Source: Hymenopellis radicata
Lineage: Eukaryota; Basidiomycota; Agaricomycetes; Agaricales; Physalacriaceae
Direction of reading: 5' to 3'
DNA: 64,000 nucleotides
NCBI GenBank assembly: GCA_015501595.1
Contig: JADNRX010000001.1
Span: 1,178,001 to 1,242,000 of the forward strand
Shown: piece by piece, positions 22,739-34,583 of the stretch
Layout of the letters: the number at the start of each line of letters is the position of its first letter
Numbering within the stretch: position 1 is the first letter of the stretch
The notes under the pieces: generated by a model
Databases searched by the model: none
What the model was told of the DNA's origin: nothing
The model's input: only the letters and a program-made list of their open reading frames with translations
Made by a program: the position numbers and the translations under genes

Positions 22739-25700
22739 TCAAAATAAATCTACGAAACCCATCTGTGGAGATACAACTGCTACTGCCTTGCTGGAAAGCT
22801 CGAACGCGTGGCCTCCACTATACACAACCAAGTCTTCATTCATTACTCGAAGCCCCAACAAGGTCTCAAGGTTCTTGGACGCCAGGGAATATGCATCTGC
22901 CCACTCCATCGATTCTCGCACCATAATCTGAGGATGTTGTGTTAGACTATTTCACAATGAAAGGAAATCTTCTTTGACTCACCGAAGCTAAATCGAATCG
23001 CACACTGCGTGCCATTTGTGGCTCCCTTGCTCCTATGCCAACCAAGACTCCATGCTTTAGGAGAACCGCCAACCCCGTCTCATTTGACAATGGCGGTCCA
23101 GGAAGACTGGGGCAAGTATTTCGATATCGTACGCGGGCACCACAGATTTACTCACATTCTGCGTTCATCCCAAGTCAGCGGTATAGGCCTCACGGGGTTT
23201 AGGATGACGCCAACTCCGGCTTGTGCTAATCAAGAGGAGGATGAGAGGTCAAGCAATCTGACGCGTTTTTCCGCCACTCGCCAATTTCCTGCGCCAACAA
23301 ATGCGCCTCTGTGGCCCCCGAGAAGACCATTCTCATCCGGGACCCAATCTTATCTTCGACTTGAGCTTTGAGGATCAGTAATGTGGCCATGGTATCCGCG
23401 CTATGAACATCGATCACGAAAGGTACGACACCCTGTGTACGCAATGAAGGATGAGTCTCAAAACTCCAGATCGAGGTACTTACTTCGGAGGCTTTCTTGA
23501 ACCATGTACCTGACGAACTATGAAACGAAGAATAATAATAGAATGGCAGTCAACGAACCAGTTTCAGTCTCAGTGCTTTCCCAACCATACAGCAGACGTC
23601 TCAGACCGGCGATTTGTTCGCTCACGCTAACACCTCCTGCGCGGCGAGGCTTGGCAATTGTAACGTGTAAAGCCACAACGTCCTGGAGAATCGCCCCGTA
23701 TTTCATCGCATGCAAGGATCCTGGTCGAAAAGCGGCTGAAAGACCAGATATAACTGGACCCTCCCCGGCCACCATCAATGGCTTAGTCCAAAAGGACACA
23801 ACCGAAGTAACTCCAGAGCGGTACGCCAGTCTATGATGACGATCGTTAGACGGCGATGGCGCAGATATGCAAGTAAACATTACAAGGCATTGCGAGTCTG
23901 GAATACCAGAGCGTCGACAGCACGCGCGACCCCACCACTATCATGAAAGATCTCGGGCACATTGGAGATGAAAGCATCGTAGGACCCTCCATTTCCCGTC
24001 GATGGTTCAGCAGCAATCTCCGACATGCCAAGCGGTGACCCATACGAAAGAAATCCTGGCGATATCGATCCACCGTGTGTATCGATGTACGCCGATGCTT
24101 CAGCTTCGAACTCTGAACAATAGACATCAGCACAGATCACCTTGCCTTTGTCGACGACAACGACGGCCAACGATTCGTTATTCGTCGCTTTGAAGATGAC
24201 TTCAAGTTCGCCGTCAGATCGACGTATCCCCACTTCCTGCACTTTGTAGAACACAACTTTCCCAGCCTCCTTATGCCCATTGAGAGGCGGCAACCCTTCG
24301 TGTGTAAGCGAGGTGTTCCTTTCTTGATCCCAAGTCGGAGCCATCTCAAGAGCGCTCCGATCCTCCTTAAGGACGACCGACTCATTCGCCGCTTTCGCTG
24401 GTATCTGGTGAATGCCGTCAATCCACACCATGAGTGGCGTAGCACCAATGTTCAAGGGATGCGAGTCCCATAATACGACATCGGCATCAAATCCTTCTTG
24501 CAGCATCCCGATGCGATGAGAGAGACCAGCTACGGTAGCAGGCGTGGAGGTGACGGCGGCCAACGCGAAGTGTTCTTGAAGACCGTGGTAGTAGGCTCTT
24601 TGAGCTCCGAGGATGAGGTCTCCTGGACTAGACGTTGCTTGACTCGACTGTTGCACGTGAAGTGGAAATTGTTGAACCTAAAAATCGAAACTTTGCGTAC
24701 CTGCAGGACAAGGGAGATGTTAGCATCGGCAAGGATGCGTGGTGCGAAGTCAGATCCTCGATAAGACTCCCGTTTGAGCCTATTATTTCATCACTTAGGT
24801 TGTCGGACACAGCGGCCAGGATGACACACCCATAATCGGTAAATGGATACGGCTCGTCGTTCTCCCCAGGTTTTATTCAGTAGGTTAGGTGTAAGCCACG
24901 CCTCTGAAGCCCCGTGGAAGGCCGATATGGAGAATCCGAACTCATTCGAGATCTACAACGCGCAGCTGAAATCAATGTGATGTAGGCTTAGAGTTCACGT
25001 ACTCGAGCAATCGCGTCCAAGTCGACAGCTTCGTTACAATGAACGGAGACCTAGAGAAATGTTGCAGCCAAAGAATGGATAACGCTCTAGAGTGCCTTTT
25101 ACCTTCACTTTTCCGCGCAAGACATTCACAAGGGTTTCCAATTGGAAGTCGGTAGGAAACGGCTGGTACTGTATTTCGGACCACATCCCGGCTTCAGCTT
25201 TAGCGCAGTAAACGTCTTGCAGGTTTTTCATTTGTTGAGCCTTGCGGTATGCGGAACGAATCGCCCAGATACTGTCCATACGAGTCAGGCCGTAGGCACG
25301 TAAATCTTCTCCACACCCATGGCTAGAAACGTGTTAGTCTGAAGTTCACGATGATCAAGGACTTCCATACTGGAGTCGCCCCCACTCGTCGCCCCAATGT
25401 TCGACAAGCATCGATGACGGGGAACCTTCTAAAGTTTGTCGAAGTTTGATGATAGCAGGTTGGCCGCCTTGAGATCTTTTCAGTTAACTCTCATTTAAAA
25501 AAGCCTGCGGTGCTGCAAACCGATGGCGTTCTCATTCCCGGAATGACTTGGACTGTCGTAACGCCACTTGCGATGGCGAGCTGAAACCCAGGATCGTGGG
25601 TATGCAATGCATCGATAGCACGCAACCATGGTACAACAGGTCCTTGTCTTGAGTTGGCATCTTGAGCCCCTACGAGTCGATCAAGATATGTGCCACGTAA

Positions 25701-26254
25701 TAAAAGGGTGGAACAGACCGTCGAGAAGCGGGAGACTGAGGATGCCGAGATGAGAGTGAAGGTCAACTGCAACAGCTGTCATCGTCTGTGATCATATTGA
25801 AGGGCGAATAGTCACTAAGTCCTGGCGTTATCCAGGCGCGCTGGGCCTCGACGATGTTCAGTTTCTTGTTAGACGCTGCGACGGTGCTGAGGTCGCCCAA
25901 TTGTTTGACTAGGCCATGTTCCAGAAGAATGTCGCCGTGCACGACTACTAGGCCAGTGTCATTGTATTCTCCGGTGAATATCGTTGCATTTCTGATCAAC
26001 GTCGCTCGAGTTCCACGTTCAAACCTGTCAGATGCACTCCGCTGGTCGAAAGATACCGACGGGTCAGTTAAGCGGTACATCGATCGACAGGTTTCGAGAG
26101 TATGTATCTTGTACGCGTGAAAGGTGGCGTTCCGTGTATCGCTAGGAATAGTCCACCCATGGTACACCCTCGACAGAAAATGGATAAAAGGCGATGCAAA
26201 CAGAAAGCTGAACAGCCATAAAGGGACGACAGGAAGCATCTTGTTACCTGTCAT
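22739..26254 (-). CDS. Membrane-anchored amidohydrolase, CE9-like
   Basis: Metal-dependent hydrolase of the amidohydrolase superfamily, related to fungal proteins annotated as carbohydrate esterase 9. Many short introns; the first exons are 26254-25816, 25766-25719 and 25669 downward. Seen: an N-terminal hydrophobic helix (WLFSFLFASPFIHFL) suggesting a signal anchor; composite-domain strand LIRNATIFTG; metal-binding DLHSHLG; SGVTTVQVIPG; further ligands in SVHCNEAVDLD and SAFHGASEAW; VVLWDSHPL. A second amidohydrolase-like module follows, with the same LIL/EAHLLA type sequence near 23250-23440 and the end at 22739. Oddity: a one-base deletion near 25533-25538, after IPG, since NENAIGGQ needs one more A; the following intron then splices in phase. 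The exact substrate (N-acetylated sugar or other amide) cannot be told from sequence. A few C-terminal junctions near 23470-23530 are not fully resolved. Confidence 0.75.
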
Positions 26255-26373
26255 CACCTTCGACGCAATTTAAGTAAGTACTGTATGCGGATACCTCGTG
26301 GCAAACGGGAGGATTGCAACGTTGTACGTGACGTACTAGACAAGCATTCGGCGAAGTATTGGAAGTAGTCGAA

Positions 26374-28452
26374 CTATTCTTTCGGTCTGCCTTCTCCCTC
26401 AGCAATTGCTGTGGCGCTGGTAACTTTTCTAGTACGTTTTTTCGACGAGTTACTAGGTCCGGAATTAACTTTCTTCACTTTGAGTATGTCCATGATTTCT
26501 ACACGCCATTGAGATCGGTTTCATGCTCAAGAAGCGAAGACAGACCTCGGTGCGTCATGTACTCGTGCCCTCTAATGCTCTTCTTCATGGTCTGCCATCT
26601 CCGTTGTAATACATGCGGACTCCACACATTCCATTGTGCGTCTGGAATGGTTTTCCAATCGATTTCGGTGTCATCGACAATCTGAAGGGCGTCCAATCTG
26701 GAGGATATTGAGAAACCGACCCACGGAAAGCCCCCTCTGTGAAACTAACTTATGAACCAAAATGTACGCGTCCTGATTCCCCCAACGGGGTTTTTGCCCG
26801 TCATTTTTGCGACTGAGATTCAATGAATCTGTCCTAGTAATTTCCGAATGTCAAAGGAGACTGGAAAGACATGAAACGGAAGTGTACCATTTTATCCGAC
26901 ATTGAGCTCGAGTTCTCTTGCCGCCCATCTTTTGGGCGACGACACCCCAAAAGATATCGTTATCGGCATCCCGCCCTTGTTCTAAAGTCATTTCCGTGAC
27001 AATACGAGTTAGATTCTCTTCCTCCTCCTTTGACCATGAGCCTGAAGTGTGTCGGAATCACTGCAAGGTACGTAGGGGAAGTGAGACGCACCGAATACCC
27101 GAGTGTCCTTATTAACGATATGATTCCTATATCTGTCGCGACAATCTGCACCACCACGGCCAACGTCTGCACTGACTTTTTGCCATTGCTGTCCGTAATG
27201 CATTACAGCCCTATACAGCCCGACGTCGATAATCGGTCATCTGTATAGAAAGAAAACGCACGTTCGCAACCTGGAGTCCTCTTCGGGCGTCCATTTTCCT
27301 TGAAGTCTCAATGGATGGTGGGATCGTCTGACATGATGATAGACAGCGATAATAGGACGTTGCGGCACTGCAGAAGCTAGTTTCTCCCGGTCAACATTTA
27401 AACGCGCATGTTGCAGCTCCAACGTACTGATTTCGGACCAAAACGCATTTTCTCTATTCCTTTCGTCCTTGGGAAAGATGATATCGTGCAGTTGATCCTC
27501 TGACAAACCTTTCGACTGCGTTCGATTAAGACGCGTTTGCGGTGTAAATGACTGAAAATCGCTAACCTGACAGTATTGCTCAATTGCGGAATTGAGTTGT
27601 TGTTCTTCTAAAACAGAGAATTTTCCCTTCTTGTACACAAGACCTTGTAGAACGCATACATATCAATTCCGCCACAACAAGAGGCAACTGACCTTGCGAT
27701 TTTACGAGTTCGGCAAGTTGAGTAGTACTCAACCACTTATTAGCGAGCATGTATGCATGGTCCCCACTCGTAAAGCCTTCACTGACTGCCAACAGCGGCT
27801 GGGTACCAGAAGCCAGGATGCTTTGAGCACTGGGAGGCACTTGCCCAACAGGCGTCGGAATGGGAGGGTGAACAAAAGCAGGGTGGGTTCCGAAAGGAAG
27901 GCTGGCACCGGGAGCAGCTGTCTCAAGCGACCGGAGCACATTGGTGATTTTGGAGAGATCGAGGTCCTGCAATGCTTTCATGACCATTTCATTAGAATGA
28001 GGATCCCCGAACGGGAGCTCTGGTTGCATGAAGGACTGCGGGATGGAGTAGCCATTATCGGAGGGCATGGTGAAAGAGCCAGAGGGGAATGACACGTCCT
28101 GAGCGTTCGAAGGCTCCCCATTTGATGCTGCAACCAGCGCGGACAAGAGGGCACCGGCCATGGCTGCTGCAGACCCTGAATCGAAGTCTGGCAAGGCTGG
28201 CTCCGCGTCCATCATAGGTAGAGGCGCGCTAAGGTCAGCGCTGGCCTCAGCATTGACGGCGCCGTTGTCGTTGTCGCGGTCACCAGTACGCGCAGACTTT
28301 TTGTGTTTTTTCTTTTTCCGTGGCTCAGCGTCGGGTTGGACGACGTCGACAGTCTGCTCGTCGTCACGGTGCTTTCTTTTCTTTTTCTTGGATTGGGTAG
28401 GATGGGCATGATGGGGCGCGCTCGTCGACGCGGTCGGAAGAGCCGGCGACAT
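26374..28452 (-). CDS. REB1/TTF1-like Myb-domain DNA-binding protein
   Basis: Likely RNA polymerase I terminator-binding or general regulatory factor. First exons 28452-27693, 27643-27567, then 27515 downward with an intron at 27377-27427; ends TAG 26374-26376. Seen: a basic N-terminus with KKKKRKHR and KKKKHKK nuclear-localisation-like runs and a low-complexity Ala/Pro region; then AVPQRPIIAVYHHVRR, which precedes the Myb repeats in this family; Myb repeat GKWTPEEDSRL ... DCRDRYRNHI; second repeat GSWSKEEEENL ... RAQCRIKW; third, weaker repeat around WSPHVLQRRWQTMKKSI; basic C-terminus. Splicing is supported by repeat continuity: for example RVFGSWSKEEE is created across an intron. The 27377-27427 intron is 51 nt with no stop in frame. 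The N-terminal third is not conserved and could be annotated differently. Confidence 0.85.
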
Positions 28453-28657
28453 CTCGACTAAACTTTAGGGCTGGTCGGTGGAAGGAGGGAGAGACAGTCA
28501 CTCAGTCAGCTGACCAGATTATTGGTTTTGCGCGTCACGCTTTCAAATTCCTTGAATTCTTTCCAGTCATGGCTTGGATAGATACTGATAGATAGAAGCT
28601 CTAAACCGATATTATATATTCATGACATAGTCCAGCTATATTAAAAAGACCGTATTC

Positions 28658-29992
28658 TTAAATTGCGCTTGGAGCGGGACCCATGCTACCACTGGGAGCG
28701 CCGCTAGGCATTTCACCTCCTGGACCTCCGCCTCCTGCACCTTCATTGGCAACACCTCCGTCTTCTGTCAGGGTAGCGGCAGCGCTGATGGAATATGAGG
28801 ACGAAGTATCAATGCCAACCGACGACCACATCATCAAACCATCCGAAATATCGTCACCGAGGTAGACATATTCGAGGACGGGATCAATCTCCGCAGCCTC
28901 TCCGGACATGATGCTATCCTCTGCGTTCGTGGTCAGTTCCTGCGTGTTCGAGGTATAAGGCTCTGTCGCCTCGGCAAGGGAGATCAAACTCTGGTCGAAA
29001 AAGAGTTGTCCAACGTGACTAACGGTATCGCTGACGAAAGTGTTGTTGTCGAAGAGAGTTCCGTTTTGGTGAGCCACGATATGGATATGAGTAGCGCGGC
29101 CAGTATAATGACCCGGGAAAATGGAAAGGAATTGAGCCACGCCGTCATTGTCGGTAGACTGTAGTCCACGAAGGAAGGTGTTGTCCTAACAATTGCCAGT
29201 CAGGATAAAAGTCAATTCTGATGTGTGACGAAAGCCTCACAAGGTTGGTCGTATCACTGCTATCACCATTGCCGCTTGCAATGACGCCAGCATAGACACC
29301 AGTGGCATTGCCTGAATAACACATAAGAACCTTCGCGTGACGCTCTGAGAGTAGGAAACATACAATGCCAGAAGTCCATGAAAACGTCAGGGACGGGCTC
29401 GCAGGTGTTGGTATCGATCAATTGAACATCAACGTATATCGGTACACCCGCCTGCTCGTCGCGAATATCCCACCGAACAAACTCCCCATCGACGTCTAAA
29501 ACGCGGGTTAGGAGAGCTCGTGTCTTTTACAGGCGAAGGACCTACAATATGGGCCTTCAGTGGTCTCCGGGCCTAGCACGCAAGAGCTGTTTCCGGCGAA
29601 TAGGGTCTCAGCGTCAGTGTTGTTGGTGACACCAGTCAAGTTAGACTGGTGGTCAGTGTTGAGGACATCGTCCAAACTGCGCTTGAAGGGAGCATTCAAG
29701 CCTTGAAAGGGTGCATTAGAAACAGGACAGATGCGAAAAGGAGGGAATACTAACGAAGCTCTCTCTTGCGACGTGCCTCATGGGCAAACGCTTCGCGACG
29801 TGCCTTGGAGCGCTCATAGACTCCACCGCGCTTCGACAACTCCCCTTGACAGCCTGCAAGGGAGCGACGGGCAGTCGCCTGGAATTGGGCGCGTTTGGCA
29901 AACTCCAGAGTGCCAGGTTGAGGAGTGGGATGAGCGACAACGAGGCCAGCAAAAGAAATGGCCGCGGTGACGAGAGGGGTAAAGAAGATCAT
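28658..29992 (-). CDS. Secreted intradiol ring-cleavage dioxygenase-like protein
   Basis: Non-haem Fe(III) enzyme family that opens catecholic rings between the hydroxyls; extracellular forms are common in wood- and litter-decay basidiomycetes. Exons 29992-29755, 29701-29546, 29495-29364, 29311-29241, 29185-28658; 374 residues. Seen: signal peptide (ATG, hydrophobic core ending near LVVAHP); family start EGPYYVDGE containing the first ligand tyrosine (created across an intron); DFWHCNATGVYAG with the second; FLRGLQSTD; and GRATHIHIVAH carrying the two ligand histidines. C-terminus is Gly/Pro/Ser-rich and lacks obvious anchoring. All four introns keep frame. An intact, probably active enzyme; natural substrate not shown by the sequence. 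Confidence 0.92.
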
Positions 29993-31004
29993 GGCGATTT
30001 AGGCAGTGAATTAAGTGAGAAAGAGTGGATGATAGAAATGATTGTAGAGTCAGAGTATCGTAGACCTTCAGCTTTTGTACCCATAACTTTTCGGCGTCCG
30101 AAGGTAGACCGGCGCAGTAAAGAATGTTGTTGGTAAAAGAAAAAAATGTGCACATTGAACGTTGCGACTGCGCTCGAGAAGTTGAATGAGAACAATGGCT
30201 TGGCATTGCACAGTGGGGCCAAGTGAAATTGCGGATCGTCATGACCTCAATGCCGGGGCACCAATAGAAAGAGCTAGATTTGAGGGGATGGCTGCGATGG
30301 TCCTTTTTGAGAAGCGCAGCGATCACGTTCCATCTGCGTGGCGCACCAACAAAGCAGGGCCGATCGTTTCAGGACCATGGAAGCCCCACACCGTAGGTGA
30401 TACCCGCATGTTCATTGGTTGACGAATATGCGAGCTACCGCACAGTGGAAATAACTCGCCGCCGGTACTTCAGCTGAAGTTCAGCAGATCCGCGGTACAG
30501 TGTCGCGGTACATAGGAAGAGAGTGAAGCTCTTAATCAGGGAAGACTACAAAGGCGGTTTTCGGATTTGTCGAGACAGAGATGACTGTAACATTATGTGG
30601 CCGTGCACGGATAGCAACAGGAAAATTGAGCCCACACGGCGACGCAGCAGTGCGTCCAATCGGTCATGATAACGAGATGTTTTCATGTGAGTTTCGATCT
30701 GGGGGATGAGCGTCATCTACTAGCCGAGTGCCAGAATGTCAGAGGTCCAGAGGGATCAGAGGGATGTCAAGCGCAGTTGTGCAGCACAAGAACCTCGCGT
30801 AAATCAGGTATGTGGCAACAGGACGTCGTCAAGATCCAAAAAAGCAAGGCGGCGAATGCCGTACGAGCATCACGTGGGCATTTCTTTGGGGGGAAATGCA
30901 CGGCGATCACTCTTCTGCTTTGACCACCATCATCGTGAACGCGAAACTGTCGGTTATATCTGTTAGACTCCATTCTAGCCGAAAGCTTATCTTTCACAGC
31001 TGAA
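29993..31004. other. Intergenic region
   Basis: Divergent spacer of about 1 kb between the dioxygenase (-) and the C2H2 gene (+). Several frames of 60-170 codons overlap on opposite strands with no domain or splice logic; treated as shadows. It should hold both promoters. Confidence 0.45.
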
Positions 31005-31834
31005 ATGTCGCAACCAGTCGTATGGTTTTGCCGATGGGGGCCATGTATCGCAAAATTTGACACGAAAGAGGAGCGCAATAACCACGTCGTTCATGATCAT
31101 ATTCGAACAGCAGTCGCCATGACTGAAAACCAGCATCAAGCACAGCGCATTTTTGACGGTTCCATGGACACCGAGGAACATAGTATAAACGACAGTCAAC
31201 CGCGTAAGTTGGGGTTTCGTCTGCTCTGCTCTTCGTTCACAAGTGTTGCGCGTGAAGCTAACGCGATCCCGTCATCTGCTTCCTCCACTTAGCTCGAACA
31301 TACAATTCACATAAACGGAAGCGTCCATCTCTGGAAGCATCCTCGCAACCACTGTCCTTGCCGTCTCCTCCCAATTCGACGCCCCCTCGCAAATCTCCGA
31401 CTCCCACTTTTGCCGCTTTGGAATCTGCCCACGGAACACCCAGTCCCATAATTCCAAATTCGCCCTCCTTTGGCAATCTCATCGCTGGCACTAAACCATA
31501 TACCTTTCAAAACACACCTCCGGCATTGATGTCATCACAGCAGTCTGTCGAACAGATGCTCACTCAGGATATTTCTTTTGACCGGGACCTCTATGGCAAT
31601 GCGCTCGACTTTGAGCCTAGTTTCGGAGCGGCTGTCGAATTTTCTCCGTCACATTCGTCTCTGAACTCTCAACAACTAAAACCGCGCGCGCAAGCTATGC
31701 CGTCGCAGTCCAGCCAGAGGAACATCCCATCATCACAGGACCTGTGGGATGAATTCGACATTCCTCCTCGTGCTCAACGAGATCTTCAGACACAGGCTCC
31801 TTATCAGAGCCAAGACTTAGACTACTCTTATTAG
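31005..31834 (+). CDS. Single C2H2-type zinc-finger protein, putative nuclear
   Basis: Exons 31005-31203 and 31293-31834 give 246 residues. Near the N-terminus lies one finger-like unit: WFCRWGPC, then 13 residues, then HVVHDH, i.e. a C-x4-C-x13-H-x2/4-H spacing that could bind zinc. After the intron follows a basic HKRKRPS stretch (possible nuclear signal) and a long Ser/Pro/Gln-rich, probably disordered tail ending in LDYSY. No second finger is present, so DNA binding is uncertain. I do not recognise a characterised orthologue. The intron (89 nt) is longer than the local norm but its borders are clean and the phase fits. Confidence 0.7.
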
Positions 31835-32155
31835 CACTTTCCCATTTCTCTATCATCGTACTTGTCGCTCTTTACACTGGCATATGTTGTACACTAGCCA
31901 TTGCATTCCATGCATACTCCTCAATATCGAATCTCCTCTGAACAGGCCCTCTTTGTGGGTGGAGATGGACGCAGATATAAACTCGGCGGTGTGGACCCTT
32001 CTACTTATCCCTTGGCCCTGGACACGGCTGACATGCCTCCATGCCTCTATCTGCGCCGACGGCGATGGTGATACCAGCTGATTAGAGGGCCTGAGACGAT
32101 AGAGGCAGCCATAAATGCGCGTAACCCGAACCGCGTCCGAACCGAATTGAACACC
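31835..32155. other. Spacer between C2H2 gene and GH125 gene
   Basis: About 320 bases containing the upstream 3' UTR and the GH125 promoter. A CATAAATGC motif at about 32110 is a possible TATA-like element roughly 45 bases before the ATG; not proven. Confidence 0.35.
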
Positions 32156-34368
32156 ATGAAGGTCCTCACCTTCCTTCTCTCTATCGCTGGCGTCGCGTTC
32201 GCTGTCGACTGCCCCGACTTTTCAGAATATGCATTGGCACCACACGGCAGTCCATCTTCGGGCCCGTTAGCGCTGCCTTACATGCGACCTTCTCCTGCCT
32301 GCCGCACGTTCAATAGCAGCGCTGTAGAGGTAGGCCATCCCAAGTCGGTCTCCCATCTGAATTTGATTCGTCCTTAGCAAGTGATATGGGACATGACGTC
32401 GCGCATGAAGGATCCTGATCTTGCAAGGTTGTTTGAGAATACGTTCCCAAACACGCTGGGTATGTCACCGCGTCCACTCGACGACCATTATAGGTCCTTA
32501 CCCTCCCCCAGATACGACCGTCAAGTACTTCAACGCGTCAGAGAATGTAGCCTTCATAATTACTGGTGTAAGCTGGAACACAAGTTTTCAGGATCAGACT
32601 AAACGACATTTAGGACATCACGTCTGTGGCGCTCCGATCCCTTCCTAGTCTGATTCACATTTCTTTCCCAGCTGAGAGACACTGCAAATCAAGTCTGTCT
32701 AACTATGATGATACCTGCTCCATTAACGCGATGTTTCTCTTAGTTCGCCCACTACGCGACGCTTCTGACGTTGGACAGTAACCTCGCGGATCTCGTGAAA
32801 GCCATCATCAATACGGAATCGCGATATGTTGCAGCCTATCCGTATTGCGGTGCTTTCCAGCCACCACCAGAGAGCGGTCTTGGGACGAGCTACAACGAAT
32901 ATGCGGAACTAGTAGATGTCTATCCGTAAGTCTTCGATATTCTCTGAGAAACAATCGGACACTCACAGTTCCGTAACAGTCCCGTGGATAACACCACTGT
33001 TTTCGAGTGCAAGGTGGCCGTTTCCTTGGTTGACTGATGTAACAGCTGACTTGGCAAACAGTACGAAATGGATTCTCTCTCTGGTTTCGTCAAGCTTAGT
33101 CGCACGTACTATGAGAAGACTGGGGACTCGTCGTTCATGAATGACAACTGCACGTTTGATGCTTATTTTGGCACAGTAACTTACGGTTGTTGTAGGGTTC
33201 AATGCGATGGACCAGGTCTTCAGGGTTATGGATGAGCAGGCTCAGTCTTCGTTCAACGAGGATTGGGAGTACGTCGTTTACTACCGTTTCACGGGGCTAA
33301 CGGGATCAACGCAACCGCCCGTCTATAACGAGGGTGCCGGAGAACTGAAACTGTATACCGGAATGGTGGGAACTCACCATCGACCTTCCGATGATCTGAG
33401 TACCTTTGGTCAGTTTCAATCTACCTCAGTAGCTCGACATCTTCTGATGATATCCGCATAGCTTTCCTCACCTCTGGTAACGCCATGATGAGCGTTGAGA
33501 TGGCGCATTTGGCCGATATGTTGGACCAAGTAGGTGTGACTGCCAACTTGAGTTCGCTCGCAAGGACCTGGAGCACTACCATCAAAGACGCAATCTACAA
33601 GTATGCTGTAAGCCCTGTCTTTCTGAATCTGACTTGACATCTCACGCTTCTGTAGGTTGACGACAGAGGCGTCTTCGCCTACGAGACGAACGGCATGGGC
33701 ACAAAATTCTTCATGGATGATGCCAACGTTCCTGTAAGGCAGTCGCTCTTTGGCCGCCTTGAACTGTTAATCCTCTGCGCTGTAGTCTCTTATGTCTCTT
33801 CCTTACCTCGGCTTCCTGGAGAAGGACGATCCCAATTATCTTGCGACAAAAAAAGTCATACAATCGCGCGAGAATCCTTACTACGCCAAGGGACAGAACT
33901 TTAGTGGAATAGGGTGATGTTAAAATCTAAAATAACCTACCGGTACGATTCTGATCATTCACAGAGGCCCCCATGTCAGATCATGGTTTCCGTGGCCTAT
34001 GGGGCATGCATCAGTGATCTTCGGTACTGACGACGACCAAGAGATCATCGATGCTCTCAATCTGCTTGCCAATGTTTGTACTCTTCTTCTCCCGTGCATT
34101 GCAATCCATCTCACTGTCGGTGTTCGCAACTAGAGCACTAGCGGTCTTGGTCTGATTCATGAAGCCGTTGACATCTATAATGGTTCATCTTTCAGAAGGC
34201 AGTGGTTCGCGTGGGCGAATAGCTACTTTGCCGAGTACGTCTGTTATCTGCCTCTCAACCTAGATTTCACCTTGAACTACGCATTTCAGAGCGGTACTTG
34301 ATCTGGCGGAGCGAAAGCCGTACCTTATCTTCAACGATAACGTCTCCTATGTTCCGGGTTCAGAGTAG
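32156..34368 (+). CDS. Secreted GH125-like exo-alpha-1,6-mannosidase (Mug157 family)
   Basis: Family members remove terminal alpha-1,6-mannose from glycans. About 15 small exons, starting 32156-32329 and 32378 onward, ending TAG 34366-34368. Seen: signal peptide MKVLTFLLSIAGVAFA; SRMKDPDLARLFENTFPNTL, a family signature; LRDTANQF; ESRYVAAYPYCGAFQPP; GVFAYETNGMG and FFMDDANVPSL; GGPHVRSWFPWPMGHA; and SSFRRQWFAWANSYFAEAVLDL near the end. Oddities: (1) the block that normally reads GD-x-x-x-x-W-LRD is interrupted around 32570-32700 and cannot be rebuilt with canonical splice sites; (2) the junction giving NDNWFNAMDQV needs a GC-AG intron at 33150-33195. Otherwise splicing is regular. Either a slightly damaged gene, a divergent one, or one with a consensus error near 32630. 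Family assignment is secure; activity is not. Confidence 0.82.
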
Positions 34369-34583
34369 GAGTATCTAAATAGTAGCCCGCAATGAATTGT
34401 GCCTAGTAATAGGTTCAGGTCAAACAACTGCCCATCCTTGACTGACTGATGATCAAGACCGGAACCTTGTGGCGGTGAGAAATTATATGAGGCAGTTTCC
34501 GACAAGCACGACCAAACATTTCGCGGCTTAGAGCACTTCCTCATCCTCAACAGACTGACCTTCATTCTCTCCTTTCGTGCTAA

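Noticed and set aside
23518..23880. Separate 120-codon minus gene ending at 23518
   Set aside because: It continues the CE9-like amidohydrolase across an intron and carries matching family sequence, so it is an internal exon rather than a gene of its own.
31005..31100. Multi-finger transcription factor at 31 kb
   Set aside because: Only one finger-like unit is present; the rest is disordered sequence.
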